Positions 25,055-34,506 of a stretch of 64,000 nucleotides of DNA are shown in pieces. This stretch comes from CAWBRT01 sp963832365 (lineage in GTDB: Bacteria; Acidobacteriota; Terriglobia; Terriglobales; Acidobacteriaceae), in the NCBI GenBank assembly GCA_963832365.1, contig CAWHUL010000030.1, positions 184,079 through 248,078 of the forward strand, read 5' to 3'. Every line of letters begins with the position of its first letter. Positions within the stretch are counted from its first letter, which is position 1. Below the pieces are notes generated by a model. That model saw only the letters and a program-made list of their open reading frames with translations, did not search any database and had not been told where the DNA came from. Position numbers and translations under genes: made by a program.

Positions 25055-28000
25055 TTGATCAATAAGCTGATGGCGAAGGTTTTTGGGACTGCAAACGAGC
25101 GCGAAGTCAAACGCATGCAGCCAAGAGTGGTGCACATCAATGCGCTTGAACCCGAGATACGCAAGCTGAGCGACGCAGAGTTGGTGGCCAAGACCGACGA
25201 GTTCCGCGCGCGCATCCAGGAGAGGCTGGCTAAGGTTGATGCCGAGAACCCCAGCATCGACAGCGAACCCGCCAAGGAAGGAGATGGCGCTCGCGACCGC
25301 GCCAAGGAGTTAGAGGCTGCTCGCGACCGCGTGCTGGCCGAAGTCCTGGACGAGATTCTGGAAGAGGCCTTCGCCGTAGTCCGCGAGGCGGGCCGGCGTG
25401 TGCTCGACATGCGGCACTTCGACGTGCAGTTGATCGGCGGAATGGTGCTGCACCAGGGAAAGATCGCCGAGATGAAGACCGGTGAAGGCAAAACCCTGGT
25501 GGCGACCTTGCCGGTGTATCTGAATGCGCTCTCGGGCCGCGGCGTGCATGTGGTCACGGTGAACGACTACCTGGCCAAGCGCGACTCCGAGTGGATGGGG
25601 AAACTCTACAGCTTCCTGGGCCTTTCGGTAGGGGTAATCGTTCACGATCTTGATGACGAACAGCGCCGGGCGGCCTACGCGTCCGACGTTACCTACGGTA
25701 CGAATAACGAGTTCGGATTCGACTACTTGCGCGACAACATGAAGTTTGACCTGCGCGACTGCGTGCAGCGCTTACACAACTTCTCAATCGTCGACGAAGT
25801 GGATTCGATTCTGATCGACGAAGCGCGTACGCCGCTGATCATCAGCGGGGCCAGCGAGGAATCGACCGACAAGTACTATAGGGTGAACGCGATCATTCCC
25901 AGGCTGGCGAAGGGCGAAGAACTGCCTGGACCGGAACCGGGGATCAAGATCTACACGGGTGACTACACCGCCGACGAAAAGCACAAGACAATCGTCGTGA
26001 CCGAAGATGGCTGGGAAAAGGTCGAGAAAATGCTTGGCATCGGCAACATCGCCGACCCTGAGAACTGGGACCTCAAGCATCACGTCGAGACCGCGCTCAA
26101 GGCCCACAATCATTACAGACGAGACGTGGAGTACGTGGTGAAGGACGGCGAGGTGCTCATCGTCGATGAGTTCACCGGACGACTGATGCCGGGGCGCCGC
26201 TGGTCCGATGGTTTGCACCAGGCGGTAGAGGCCAAGGAAGGGGTGAAGATCGAGCGCGAGAACCAGACGCTGGCGACCATTACCTTCCAGAACTACTTTC
26301 GGATGTTCAAAAAGCTGGCCGGCATGACCGGCACGGCGGAGACGGAAGCTGCCGAGTTCTACAAGATTTACAAACTGGAAGTTGTCGTCATCCCTACGAA
26401 CCGCGACTTGATCAGAATCGAGAATGCCGACACAGTCTACCGTACCGAGAAGGAAAAGTATTTTGCCTCCGCCGACGAGGTGCAGCGTCTGCACGAGACG
26501 GGACAGCCGGTGCTGGTGGGTACGACTTCCATCGAGAAATCCGAGCGGCTTTCCGATCTGCTGAAGAAGAAGGGAATCAAGCACGTCGTCCTGAACGCCA
26601 AGCACCACGAGCAGGAAGCCGAAATCGTGGCGCAAGCCGGACGTTTTGGGCGGGTGACGATCGCCACCAACATGGCAGGCCGCGGCACGGATATTCTGCT
26701 GGGCGGCAACGCCGAGTTCATCGCCAAGCAGGAATGCCTCAAGAAAGGCTTGGCCCAACCGGTGCAGGTCGTCGCAGGCGCCGTGCAGGCGAGGCCGGAC
26801 GATCCGACGACAACCTACTGGTATTACCAAGGCACCGAGTATCGCGTGCCTACCGCGCAGTGGCAGGAACTTGTTAGCCGGTACAAGACTGAGACCGAGG
26901 ATGAGCACAAGCAAGTGATCGCCAGCGGAGGGTTGTTCATTCTGGGCACCGAACGGCACGAGGCGCGGCGTATCGACAACCAGCTTCGTGGACGCGCCGG
27001 CCGTCAGGGTGATCCGGGTGCGTCGCGTTTCTATCTTTCGCTGGAAGACGACTTGATGCGGATCTTCGCGAAAGAGTGGGTGAGCACGCTGCTGCAACGT
27101 CTGGGCATGGAAGAGGGCGTGCCCATCGAGTCGCGCATGATTACGCGTCGGATTGAGGCGGCGCAGAAGGCCGTGGAAGCCCAGCATTTCGAGGCCCGCA
27201 AACATTTGCTCGAGTACGACGACGTAATGAACAAGCAGCGCGAGGCGGTCTACGGATTGCGCCGCCAACTGCTTGAAGGGCTGGAGCAGAAGGAACTCAT
27301 CCAGCAGGACTACGTGCGCGACATCCTCGGCGGCTTGCTCGACAAGTACGCAGGGGAGCAGGTGCATCCGGAAGATTGGGACATCGCCGGCCTTAAGAAC
27401 GAAGTGTTCACCCGTTTTGGAGTGGACTTCCTTGCCGAAGGCGTGCAGCCGGATAAGCTGAACCGGCAGGAGTTGGGCGATGCCGTTTTCGCCAAGCTGC
27501 TGGAGCGCTACGACGCGAAGGAGCGGCTCATCGGCCCCGATGCCATGCGCCATCACGAGCGCATCGTCATGCTCAGCGTGCTCGACCAGCTTTGGAAAGA
27601 TCATCTGCTGGGCATGGACCACCTGAAAGAGGGCATTGGCCTCCGGGGGTACGGGCAGAAAGATCCCCTGGTGGAGTACAAGCGCGAGTCATTCGATATG
27701 TTCGAGGCGATGATGGAGCGCTTCGAGGAAGAGACCATTCGTTTCCTCTATCTGATGCAGGTGGTCGATGCCGACGAGGCGGAGCGCGTGCGCCAGCAAC
27801 AGGAGGCAGTGGACGAGCAGGCGCAGTTCTCGGCTGCGGCCGATTCGCGCGGCGGAAACGGCGATCATCCCAGGAAGCGCCGGGCGCAAACCAACATCGA
27901 CGACATGGAAGAAGCCTTCCAGCGCAAGAAGAAGCGCGAACTGGAGCAGGCGCGGATGGCCGGCTCAGGCGACGCGCAGCAGGTGCAACAGGTGGTGCGC

Positions 28001-28078
28001 TCGGGAGAGAAGATAGGGCGCAACGATCCCTGTCCCTGCGGCTCGGGCAAGAAATACAAGAAGTGCTGCGGAGCATAA
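25055..28078 (+). CDS. secA: Preprotein translocase ATPase SecA
   Basis: This 1007-residue motor drives protein export through SecYEG. Visible features are Walker A MKTGEGKT at 140-147, the DEVDSILIDEARTPL DEAD-type motif, GRGTDILLGG of the second nucleotide-binding fold, QLRGRAGRQGDPG, and the C-terminal zinc motif NDPCPCGSGKKYKKCC. It is longer than E. coli SecA (901). A charged insert near residues 60-95 and an insert in the second half (about 570-610) account for this. The start is TTG 25055, 8 bases after AAAGGA. Confidence 0.97.
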   Translation: MINKLMAKVFGTANEREVKRMQPRVVHINALEPEIRKLSDAELVAKTDEFRARIQERLAKVDAENPSIDSEPAKEGDGARDRAKELEAARDRVLAEVLDEILEEAFAVVREAGRRVLDMRHFDVQLIGGMVLHQGKIAEMKTGEGKTLVATLPVYLNALSGRGVHVVTVNDYLAKRDSEWMGKLYSFLGLSVGVIVHDLDDEQRRAAYASDVTYGTNNEFGFDYLRDNMKFDLRDCVQRLHNFSIVDEVDSILIDEARTPLIISGASEESTDKYYRVNAIIPRLAKGEELPGPEPGIKIYTGDYTADEKHKTIVVTEDGWEKVEKMLGIGNIADPENWDLKHHVETALKAHNHYRRDVEYVVKDGEVLIVDEFTGRLMPGRRWSDGLHQAVEAKEGVKIERENQTLATITFQNYFRMFKKLAGMTGTAETEAAEFYKIYKLEVVVIPTNRDLIRIENADTVYRTEKEKYFASADEVQRLHETGQPVLVGTTSIEKSERLSDLLKKKGIKHVVLNAKHHEQEAEIVAQAGRFGRVTIATNMAGRGTDILLGGNAEFIAKQECLKKGLAQPVQVVAGAVQARPDDPTTTYWYYQGTEYRVPTAQWQELVSRYKTETEDEHKQVIASGGLFILGTERHEARRIDNQLRGRAGRQGDPGASRFYLSLEDDLMRIFAKEWVSTLLQRLGMEEGVPIESRMITRRIEAAQKAVEAQHFEARKHLLEYDDVMNKQREAVYGLRRQLLEGLEQKELIQQDYVRDILGGLLDKYAGEQVHPEDWDIAGLKNEVFTRFGVDFLAEGVQPDKLNRQELGDAVFAKLLERYDAKERLIGPDAMRHHERIVMLSVLDQLWKDHLLGMDHLKEGIGLRGYGQKDPLVEYKRESFDMFEAMMERFEEETIRFLYLMQVVDADEAERVRQQQEAVDEQAQFSAAADSRGGNGDHPRKRRAQTNIDDMEEAFQRKKKRELEQARMAGSGDAQQVQQVVRSGEKIGRNDPCPCGSGKKYKKCCGA

Positions 28079-28168
28079 CTGCACCCGCGGCCAACCCCAA
28101 GCAACAAGCCTCGAATCTCCTGAATGGATATACGCATCTTGGTATTCAGAAGGGCGAGGGAGGCAGGT

Positions 28169-28615
28169 ATGCTGGGAATCAAATTCGCGCGGCTGGTCGA
28201 AAAGCATAGTGAGTCGCTGGGCAAATCCTTGGTCGACAAACTCAGGAATTCAGGCCGGACGGATTCTTTCCGCGCAATTTCAGAGCACGAATTGCTGCAC
28301 GACGTGCAAGTGCTCTACCGCAACCTGAGCGATTGGCTGATGACCAGAACCGAGCTCGACGTGCAGCAGTATTACACCAAGATCGGGATGCGCCGGGCCG
28401 AACAGCATGTTCCGATTAACCAGTTTGTTTGGGCGCTGGTGCTCGCCAAGGAACAGTTATGGCTGTTCATGCAGCGCGAGGCGATGGCCGAAGGTGCGCT
28501 GGAACTGGTGAGCGAACTTGAGTTCGTGCTGGCGCTGGAGCAGTTTTTCGATCGCGCCATGTACTACGCGGTGATGGGGTACACGCAAGGCAAGAAGAGC
28601 ATGATCGCGGCGTAA
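28169..28615 (+). CDS. RsbRD-N-like helical sensor-domain protein
   Basis: This 148-residue all-helical protein resembles the N-terminal RsbRD/stressosome sensor domain: LVEKHSESLGKSLVDKLR, an ISEHELLHDVQVLYRNLSDWL helix pair, and a C-terminal helix ending in Tyr residues (FDRAMYYAVMGY). There is no STAS or kinase domain. The assignment rests on pattern only. I chose ATG 28169, preceded by GGGAGG with good spacing, over an ATG at 28124. It lies 90 bases after secA. Confidence 0.55.
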   Translation: MLGIKFARLVEKHSESLGKSLVDKLRNSGRTDSFRAISEHELLHDVQVLYRNLSDWLMTRTELDVQQYYTKIGMRRAEQHVPINQFVWALVLAKEQLWLFMQREAMAEGALELVSELEFVLALEQFFDRAMYYAVMGYTQGKKSMIAA

Positions 28616-29013
28616 GCCTCGTTTCGTCGCTTGGGCGCGCTGCCGCGTCCCAGAAGTTTGCGCAAAAACTTTTGAAAGTCATTCTGAGCGAGCGTGGCGA
28701 GCGAAGAATCCCAACACCGCGCGAGGCTGAGATGCAGCCGAAGGATTTCATTAAGAAGCCCAAAGCGGCGCGAGTCTGGACAGTATTCTGGGGATGCTTC
28801 GCTGCGCTCAAGTTGCTGTATCCTCCTCATCGAGTGTCATCGTGAGGAGGTTCGCGCTTTCGCGAACCGACGTGACGATCTATGCATTTCATCGGTTGTC
28901 ACACGAAGTTCAAAAGACGCCAAATACATGGACCCTCACGTCGCGTCCTCGCGGACGCTCCTCAGGGTGACACTCCGGAACAACTTATCGACTACACCAT
29001 ACGCGGAACCGGT
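28616..29013. repeat. Intergenic region with several GTCATCCTGAG-family fragments
   Basis: No gene is visible. Fragments start at 28678 (GTCATTCTGAGCGAGCG), 28836 (GTCATCGTGAGGAGG with the TTCGCG/CGCGAA stem, to about 28880) and 28931-28972 (CCCTCACG ... CTCAGGGTGACAC, inverted). They look like decayed, overlapping insertions of the same family found at 11904 and 41868. Confidence 0.65.
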
Positions 29014-29595
29014 CTAGAAACGAGGCCGTCGGCTGCCGCACTCGCGGAAGGTCATGTTGGCCGCCGGGCTGCCGCTTGCTTTCTTCCACTCCAGAAAAAG
29101 CTCGCCGTACGATTTGGTGATGTAGTCGCGAGAATCGATGCCGAGCGCGCGAGCGGTGCGGTCGATCCAGCGGGGCGCGCCCTCGATTTCGGCAACAACC
29201 CCGATGGGCGTGTGGTCCACCACAACTTCGCCCTTGCCGTCGCTCCATTCGGAGCGGAATTTTTCGTAGACAAAGCTCGGCACGTAACCCAGTGCGCGCA
29301 GGATGGCGTCGAGTTCGGGGCCGTTCTCGACGGCGGTCTCGTGCTCCTCGCGGGTTTTGTATCTTCCGGCTTTGCCCTTTGCTTTATGGGTTAGCCGCCA
29401 GCGCTCGCCGTACTTGCGCACACGCAGAATCGTACCCTGGCGGCGCAGGGGATTGCCCGGACGGTCGTAAAGCGAATTCATCTCGTGCGTCGGAGGAGTC
29501 TTTAGCTGAAAGCCGGCGTCCGTCAGGGATCGCTCAAGCTGGCGGACATCGGTGACGCGAAACTTGATTTCGACTTCCGAGGTCTTGGGCAACAT
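29014..29595 (-). CDS. CYTH-domain protein (class IV adenylate cyclase-like)
   Basis: This 193-residue protein belongs to the CYTH/triphosphate tunnel superfamily. It has the N-terminal ExExK motif EVEIKF, LRVRKYGERWRLTHK as basic triphosphate-binding strands, and GVVAEIEG as an acidic metal-binding strand. Relatives include class IV adenylate cyclase (CyaB) and inorganic triphosphatases; the two cannot be separated here. The start at 29595 has AGGAG a few bases upstream. A start 14 codons earlier is possible but has no such site. Confidence 0.82.
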   Translation of the reverse strand: MLPKTSEVEIKFRVTDVRQLERSLTDAGFQLKTPPTHEMNSLYDRPGNPLRRQGTILRVRKYGERWRLTHKAKGKAGRYKTREEHETAVENGPELDAILRALGYVPSFVYEKFRSEWSDGKGEVVVDHTPIGVVAEIEGAPRWIDRTARALGIDSRDYITKSYGELFLEWKKASGSPAANMTFRECGSRRPRF

Positions 29596-29639
29596 CTTCT
29601 CCTTGCTCCCCCCGCAGTGTACTCTGCTATCGCGCAATG

Positions 29640-29686
29640 GAACTACCCCACCCTTCGCCAGAGGCAGGCGAAAGGGTAGGGCCCGC
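29640..29686 (-). repeat. GGGTGCCCCA-family hairpin repeat, minus orientation, degenerate
   Basis: AACTACCCCACCCTTCGCC and GGCGAAAGGGTAGGGCCC form the arms. It lies in the divergent gap between the CYTH and ubiA genes. Confidence 0.75.
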
Positions 29687-29720
29687 TCGATTGCGGATAG
29701 CTGCGCGTTAGAATAAACGT

Positions 29721-30593
29721 GTGTCCCTCTTTCGCAACATAAAAACCACGCTGGAGATGATCAAGTGGGAGCACTCGGTGCTCACGCTCCCGTTTGGGCT
29801 TACCGGCGCGGTGCTGGCGGCGCGCGGCCTTCCCAGTGTGCGGCAGGCGGTCTGGCTGGTGGTGGCGCTGGTCTCCGCGCGGTCGGCGGCCATGGCCTTC
29901 AACCGCCTGGCAGACGCGACCATCGACGCCGGAAATCCGCGCACCGCAACCCGCGCCCTTCCCGCCGGACTGCTCTCACGGCAATTCGTGTTCTGGTTCG
30001 TGGTGGTGTTCTCGCTGATCCTGATCTTCGCCGCGAAAATGCTGAGCCAGCTCGCATTCTATCTTTCGCCCGTGGCGCTGCTCATCATCTTCGGCTACTC
30101 GTACACCAAGCGCTTCACGCGCTGGGCGCATGTGTTCCTCGGCTTGGCCATGGGGATTGCTCCAGCCGCGGCATGGGTGGCGATCCGGGGCACGCTGGAC
30201 CCGAGAATTTTCATTGTGACCGGCGCGGTCATGTTCTGGGGAGGCGGCTTCGATATTCTGTATAGCTGCCAGGACTACGAACATGATTGCCGGGCCAAGT
30301 TGTATTCCGTTCCCCAAGCCTTTGGCGTTGCGAAGGCGCTGGTGCTGGCACGCATGTTCCACGTTGTTGCCTTTGGGCTGTTCTCGTGGATGGTACTGGC
30401 ATTCGCGCTCGGGCCGGTCGCGCTGGCGGGAGTGCTGCTGGTGGGAGCACTGCTGATTTTCGAGCACTCACTGGTGCGGGCCAACGACCTGAGCAGGCTC
30501 AACGCGGCATTCTTCACGACGAACGGCCTGATTTCCATGCTGCTGCTGGGCTTTATTGCCTGCGATCTGCTGATGCGGCACACGGGTTCGTAG
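29721..30593 (+). CDS. mqnP: UbiA-family prenyltransferase, likely menaquinone MqnP
   Basis: This 290-residue membrane enzyme has the two Asp-rich UbiA motifs: NRLADATIDAGNPRT (NxxxDxxxD) near residue 62 and DILYSCQDYEHD near residue 185. About nine hydrophobic helices surround them. UbiA members join a polyprenyl chain to an aromatic ring. The next gene on the strand is mqnE, so a role in the futalosine menaquinone route (MqnP) is inferred. The start is GTG at 29721. Confidence 0.82.
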   Translation: MSLFRNIKTTLEMIKWEHSVLTLPFGLTGAVLAARGLPSVRQAVWLVVALVSARSAAMAFNRLADATIDAGNPRTATRALPAGLLSRQFVFWFVVVFSLILIFAAKMLSQLAFYLSPVALLIIFGYSYTKRFTRWAHVFLGLAMGIAPAAAWVAIRGTLDPRIFIVTGAVMFWGGGFDILYSCQDYEHDCRAKLYSVPQAFGVAKALVLARMFHVVAFGLFSWMVLAFALGPVALAGVLLVGALLIFEHSLVRANDLSRLNAAFFTTNGLISMLLLGFIACDLLMRHTGS

Positions 30594-30627
30594 ACAGAGC
30601 GAGCATCGGTTCTCACAGTACCCGAAG

Positions 30628-30733
30628 GAAACTACCCCACGTCAGCCCAAAAGAAGGGCGGGACGTGGGGCACCCGGCTGGCGACGCCGAGTCGGGCGGG
30701 ACGGGCACCCGGCGAACGTGGGGCACCCGGCCG
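30628..30733 (-). repeat. GGGTGCCCCA-family repeats, minus orientation (one full, one partial)
   Basis: A full unit (AACTACCCCACGTCAGCCC ... GGGCGGGACGTGGGGCACC) is followed by a rearranged fragment ending CGAACGTGGGGCACC. They separate ubiA from mqnE. Confidence 0.8.
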
Positions 30734-30807
30734 AAAGAACAGCACTGATGAAATACGCTCTAAAGTGGCTCTGCAACGGGCGCGCCTTGTGCGTTATCAT
30801 CAAAAGG

Positions 30808-31950
30808 ATGTCCGTCCCGGAAAGCAAACAACGCCCATTTCAGACAGACGATTCCAGGCTGTTGCCCATCGCCGATAAAGTGATGCGGCAGGAACGTCTG
30901 GCGTTCGAAGATGGCGTCGCCCTCTACCAGACGAGCGATATTCTCGCCGTTGGCTGGCTGGCTAACCACGTGCGCGAGCGTCTGCACGGCGATGTCGCGT
31001 ACTTCAACGTCAACCGTCACATCAACCCGACCAACGTATGCGTTGCGGCTTGCCGGCTGTGTGCCTTCGGCCGCAGAAAAGACGTTCCCGGCGCCTACAC
31101 AATGGCTTTGGAAGAGGCTTGGCAATCGGCGGCTTCGGGCTACACGGATGCGGTGACGGAGTTTCACATCGTTGGCGGCCTGCACCCTGATTTGCCTCTG
31201 GAATATTTTCTGGATCTGGTTCGCGGGCTCAGGGAGCGGTTCCCGAAGGTACACGTCAAGGCGTTCACCATGGTGGAGATTGCGTTTTTTGCCAAGCGCG
31301 CCAAGCTCTCCATACGCGACACGCTGCTGAAAATGAAAGAGGCGGGTGTGCAGTCGATGCCCGGAGGCGGAGCGGAAATTTTCGCCGAACGGGTGCGTTC
31401 GATCATCTGCGACCACAAGATCGACGGCAGCGAGTGGCTGGAAACAGCGCGTATCGCTCACGAGATCGGACTGAAGTCGAACGCCACGATGCTCTACGGG
31501 CACATTGAGAACGACGAGGATCGGGTGGATCACCTGGTGAAGTTGCGAGCCCTGCAGGATGAAACCCATGGGTTCCAATGTTTTATTCCACTCTCGTTTC
31601 ATCCCGCCAATACCATGCTGGAGCATCTGTCTACCACCACCGGGATGCAGGATATCAAGCAAATTGCAGTCTCGCGTTTGGTGCTGGACAACTTCCCGCA
31701 CATCAAATCCTACTGGCAGATGATGACCCCCAAGGTGGCGCAGATTTCGCTGCGCTTTGGGGCGGACGATATCGACGGCACGGTGGTGGAAGAAAAGATC
31801 TACCACGATGCGGGAGCGACGACGCCGCAGGGTCTTCGCCGCCACGACTTGATCAGGCTGATCCAGGAAGCGGGAAGGGAGCCGTTCGAGCGAGACACGC
31901 TGTATAGGCGGGTGACTCGGGACGAGACTTCGTTCACGGTTGCTGTCTAG
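30808..31950 (+). CDS. mqnE: Aminodeoxyfutalosine synthase (radical SAM)
   Basis: This 380-residue radical SAM enzyme makes aminofutalosine early in menaquinone biosynthesis. The cluster motif is CVAACRLC (Cx3Cx2C), preceded by NVNRHINPTNVC and followed by CAFGRRKD, then HIVGGLHPD and MPGGGAEIF, all typical of MqnE/MqnC. MqnE is preferred over MqnC because of the HINPTN and GGLHPDLPLE segments and the length. The start is ATG 30808. Upstream in-frame codons lie in repeat DNA. AAAAGG abuts the ATG, so the leader is unusual. Confidence 0.9.
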   Translation: MSVPESKQRPFQTDDSRLLPIADKVMRQERLAFEDGVALYQTSDILAVGWLANHVRERLHGDVAYFNVNRHINPTNVCVAACRLCAFGRRKDVPGAYTMALEEAWQSAASGYTDAVTEFHIVGGLHPDLPLEYFLDLVRGLRERFPKVHVKAFTMVEIAFFAKRAKLSIRDTLLKMKEAGVQSMPGGGAEIFAERVRSIICDHKIDGSEWLETARIAHEIGLKSNATMLYGHIENDEDRVDHLVKLRALQDETHGFQCFIPLSFHPANTMLEHLSTTTGMQDIKQIAVSRLVLDNFPHIKSYWQMMTPKVAQISLRFGADDIDGTVVEEKIYHDAGATTPQGLRRHDLIRLIQEAGREPFERDTLYRRVTRDETSFTVAV

Positions 31951-32147
31951 GGCAGGCTGCGGGAATAGGCAGCTCCGCCATTCCGGAGATGGCTCTTTTG
32001 TGCCCGAACCCCGGTAAATCCGCAACTGCTAAGGGTTTTCGTTCGTCGGAAAGCAACTCTCTTTTGTCCGTACGCCTCTTTATCAGCAGGTGTACAATTT
32101 GCGGACACAGGGACTGTGGGAACCACCTCCTGGACCGGAGCCCATGC

Positions 32148-33194
32148 ATGAATGTCCATTTCACATACAAACTTTCAAAAACAACTGATCTCGAAAATCT
32201 CATCACACAACGGATTGAAAAACTACAGAAGCGCCTTCAGGTATTTCGGCCGGACATGGTTGCGCTTTACGGTTCGGTCGACGAGCACCCGAAGATGGGC
32301 TTCAACGTGGCGCTGAATTTGCGATTGCCGTCAGGACAACTGGCTGCGCGCGAAGTCGGCGACACGGCGCAGAGTGCAATCAAGAGTTGCTTTGAAAGCC
32401 TGAAGGAGCAGCTCGCGAAGCACATGGATCATCTGCGAGCTTCGTACAAGTGGCCAAACCGGCGTCGCGCGGCGGGACGTACCCGGGCAGAAACACAGGT
32501 GCCGTTCGAGGAGACACTTGCGGCGGTGCAGGCCGATGTTGTCTCCGCCCAGGACATCAACGGCTGGCTGAATGCGAATCTCGAGAAATTGCAGCGATTC
32601 GTGGAGCGGGAACTTCGCTACCGCGGCAATAGCGGGCAAGCGCGTGTGCAACAGATAACCCCAGAGGAGGTAATGAGCGAGGCCATCGCCAATGCGTTGG
32701 ATGGCCGCACGGAAAAACCCGAGAAGTTTACGCTGGAACCGTGGCTATATTTTCTTTCACGGGCCGCCATCGATCGTCTGGCGGAGCAAGCCGGTAATTC
32801 ACAAGGAGAAGTTGGATTGGACTCGAGCGTGCGACGAGAGGAGGCCAGCGGCAGCGATGAGGCCATGCTCCAGTTCCATCATCCCGACGAAATGCTCACC
32901 AACGAGAACGTCATTGCCGACGGTGGAACCGCAACTCCGGAGGACATCGCCGCCAGCGACGAAGTGATGGGAATGATCGAGGCTGTTCTGCGCAACGCGC
33001 ATCACCAGGACCGGGAGGCTTTCATCCTGTTCACGATGGAAGGGTTCACGGTGCAGGAAATTGCCGTCATTACCGAGCGCAAGCCGGAAGAGGTTCGAAC
33101 CTCGATTGCGAAAGCACGCGAGCAACTGCGGAAGGCGTTGCCGGTTGCCGAGCAATTGAGGAACAAACTGATCGAGCATTCCAAATCCGCCTAG
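32148..33194 (+). CDS. HPF/RaiA ribosome-binding domain fused to a sigma-70-like module
   Basis: The protein has 348 residues. Residues 1-105 follow the S30AE/HPF pattern (MNVHFTYKL, a long helix LITQRIEKLQKRL, strands GFNVALNLRLPSG, second helix SAIKSCFESLKEQLAKHM), which binds the small ribosomal subunit during hibernation. Residues about 135-212 resemble ECF sigma region 2 (NLEKLQRFVEREL, EEVMSEAI, EPWLYFLSRAAIDRL). Residues 270-332 resemble region 4, with the helix-turn-helix EGFTVQEIAVITERKPEEVR. An acidic linker joins them. It is unclear whether it directs RNA polymerase. The start is ATG 32148 with GGAG 8 bases upstream. It is followed 39 bases later by the eRF1-like gene. Confidence 0.8.
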   Translation: MNVHFTYKLSKTTDLENLITQRIEKLQKRLQVFRPDMVALYGSVDEHPKMGFNVALNLRLPSGQLAAREVGDTAQSAIKSCFESLKEQLAKHMDHLRASYKWPNRRRAAGRTRAETQVPFEETLAAVQADVVSAQDINGWLNANLEKLQRFVERELRYRGNSGQARVQQITPEEVMSEAIANALDGRTEKPEKFTLEPWLYFLSRAAIDRLAEQAGNSQGEVGLDSSVRREEASGSDEAMLQFHHPDEMLTNENVIADGGTATPEDIAASDEVMGMIEAVLRNAHHQDREAFILFTMEGFTVQEIAVITERKPEEVRTSIAKAREQLRKALPVAEQLRNKLIEHSKSA

Positions 33195-33233
33195 AAATTG
33201 GGACGAGTCAAAATGAATTGAGGAGAGGTGTCG

Positions 33234-34394
33234 ATGATTACGCGAAAAGAAATCCGCGATCTGGCCGAATTTCAATCGGCGCGAGGAAGCGCAGTCACGT
33301 TTTACTATCAGCCCGACACGCCGCCGAACCAGTCTCATCGGGACGAGGCGATCCTGGTAAAGGATCTGGTGCGCGGGGCGCTTCGCGAAGCCGAGAAAGA
33401 GGGGCGCAACGATAGTGCGCGCGTTGATCTGAACCGGATTCTCGAAATGGCGGAACGTCTCCACGGAAATGCCGGAAAGGCGAAAGCGATCTTTGCCGAT
33501 TCGTCACGGAATTTCTGGCGTGAGTTCGATATTCCGGCATGGCTCGACAAAACGAGAGTGGTTATCAATCGCCGATTTCATCTGAGACCGCTGGCGCCGC
33601 TGCTCGAGGTGAACCCGCGGGTATGCGTTTGCGTTGTGGATCGCAGCAAAGCGCGGCTTTTCGATTACCAGAACGAAATCTGCAAGGAGGTTATCGGATT
33701 TTTCACCGAGTCGCCGCGAGTGGGCGAGAGCACGGGCGGAGGAGGCTACGATGCCGGACACATCTCCCGGCGCGTTTCCGAATTTGCCAAGCAGCACTAC
33801 AAAAAGGTGGCGGATACGATTCTGAAGTTCTTTGAACGCGGCAGTTGCGAGAGTCTGGCAGTAGGAATCCGCGACGAGAATTGGACCGAGTTCGAGTCGG
33901 TTCTGCATCCGTACCTTAAGAAGAGCTTGGTTGGCCGCTTCCATGCCGATCCCGATACGGCGGCTCCTCAGCAACTGAAGGCCAATCTCGAACGGCTGCT
34001 GGACGAGCACGAACTGAACCGGCACCGAGGTCTCGTCCAGGAGGTGTTGGCGGAAGCGCAAAGGAAGGCTCGCGGGGCAGTGGGATTGCGACGCGTGCTG
34101 CGCTCGCTCGAAACCGGAGAGATCCAAACGCTGCTGCTGGGAGAGGGCTTTCAGGCCCCCGGCGTCGAGTGCCGCCACTGCGGACATGTAGACATGAAAA
34201 TGCATCCTAACTGCGCGATCTGCTCGCATCCTGTCAGCGAAGTGGAGGACATCAGCGATGCGATTCTAGGAGCGGCACTGCGCGGCGGCATAGAGGTTGT
34301 CTACGTGCAAGGCGATCCCGAATTGGAGTCGGCGGGACACATCGCCGCGCTGCTGCGCTTCCGGGCGGACCAGCGGAAGGCAGTCGCCTCATAG
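33234..34394 (+). CDS. eRF1-like (baeRF-type) protein without GGQ
   Basis: The protein has 386 residues. From about residue 128, RVCVCVVDRSKARLFDY starts an eRF1 domain-2-like fold. The loop where release factors carry GGQ reads TGGGGYDAGHISRR (168-180), followed by the expected long helix FAKQHYKKVADTI. The C-terminal domain (about 290-386) resembles eRF1 domain 3 and holds a zinc ribbon, CRHC ... CAIC (313-330). This matches the bacterial archaeo-eukaryotic release factor group, linked to ribosome rescue. Without the Gln, peptidyl-tRNA hydrolysis is doubtful. The start is ATG 33234 with AGGAG 8 bases upstream; GTG 33228 overlaps that site. It is the second gene of the HPF-sigma operon. Confidence 0.75.
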   Translation: MITRKEIRDLAEFQSARGSAVTFYYQPDTPPNQSHRDEAILVKDLVRGALREAEKEGRNDSARVDLNRILEMAERLHGNAGKAKAIFADSSRNFWREFDIPAWLDKTRVVINRRFHLRPLAPLLEVNPRVCVCVVDRSKARLFDYQNEICKEVIGFFTESPRVGESTGGGGYDAGHISRRVSEFAKQHYKKVADTILKFFERGSCESLAVGIRDENWTEFESVLHPYLKKSLVGRFHADPDTAAPQQLKANLERLLDEHELNRHRGLVQEVLAEAQRKARGAVGLRRVLRSLETGEIQTLLLGEGFQAPGVECRHCGHVDMKMHPNCAICSHPVSEVEDISDAILGAALRGGIEVVYVQGDPELESAGHIAALLRFRADQRKAVAS

Positions 34395-34415
34395 GCTTGC
34401 GGGGGTTGAAATCAG

Positions 34416-34447
34416 GGCGCGGCCTTGTGGCTGCGCCTCTTTTATTG
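34416..34447 (+). terminator. Intrinsic terminator after the HPF-sigma/eRF1-like pair
   Basis: GGCGCGGCC (34416-34424) pairs with GGCTGCGCC (34429-34437) around TTGT, giving 9 pairs with one G-T. TCTTTTATT follows. Confidence 0.85.
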
Positions 34448-34506
34448 ATTATTGCAGTCGCACTGCGATACGCTTGGGTCCGCCGTGTTCGCTCGGAGTC
34501 TGATCC

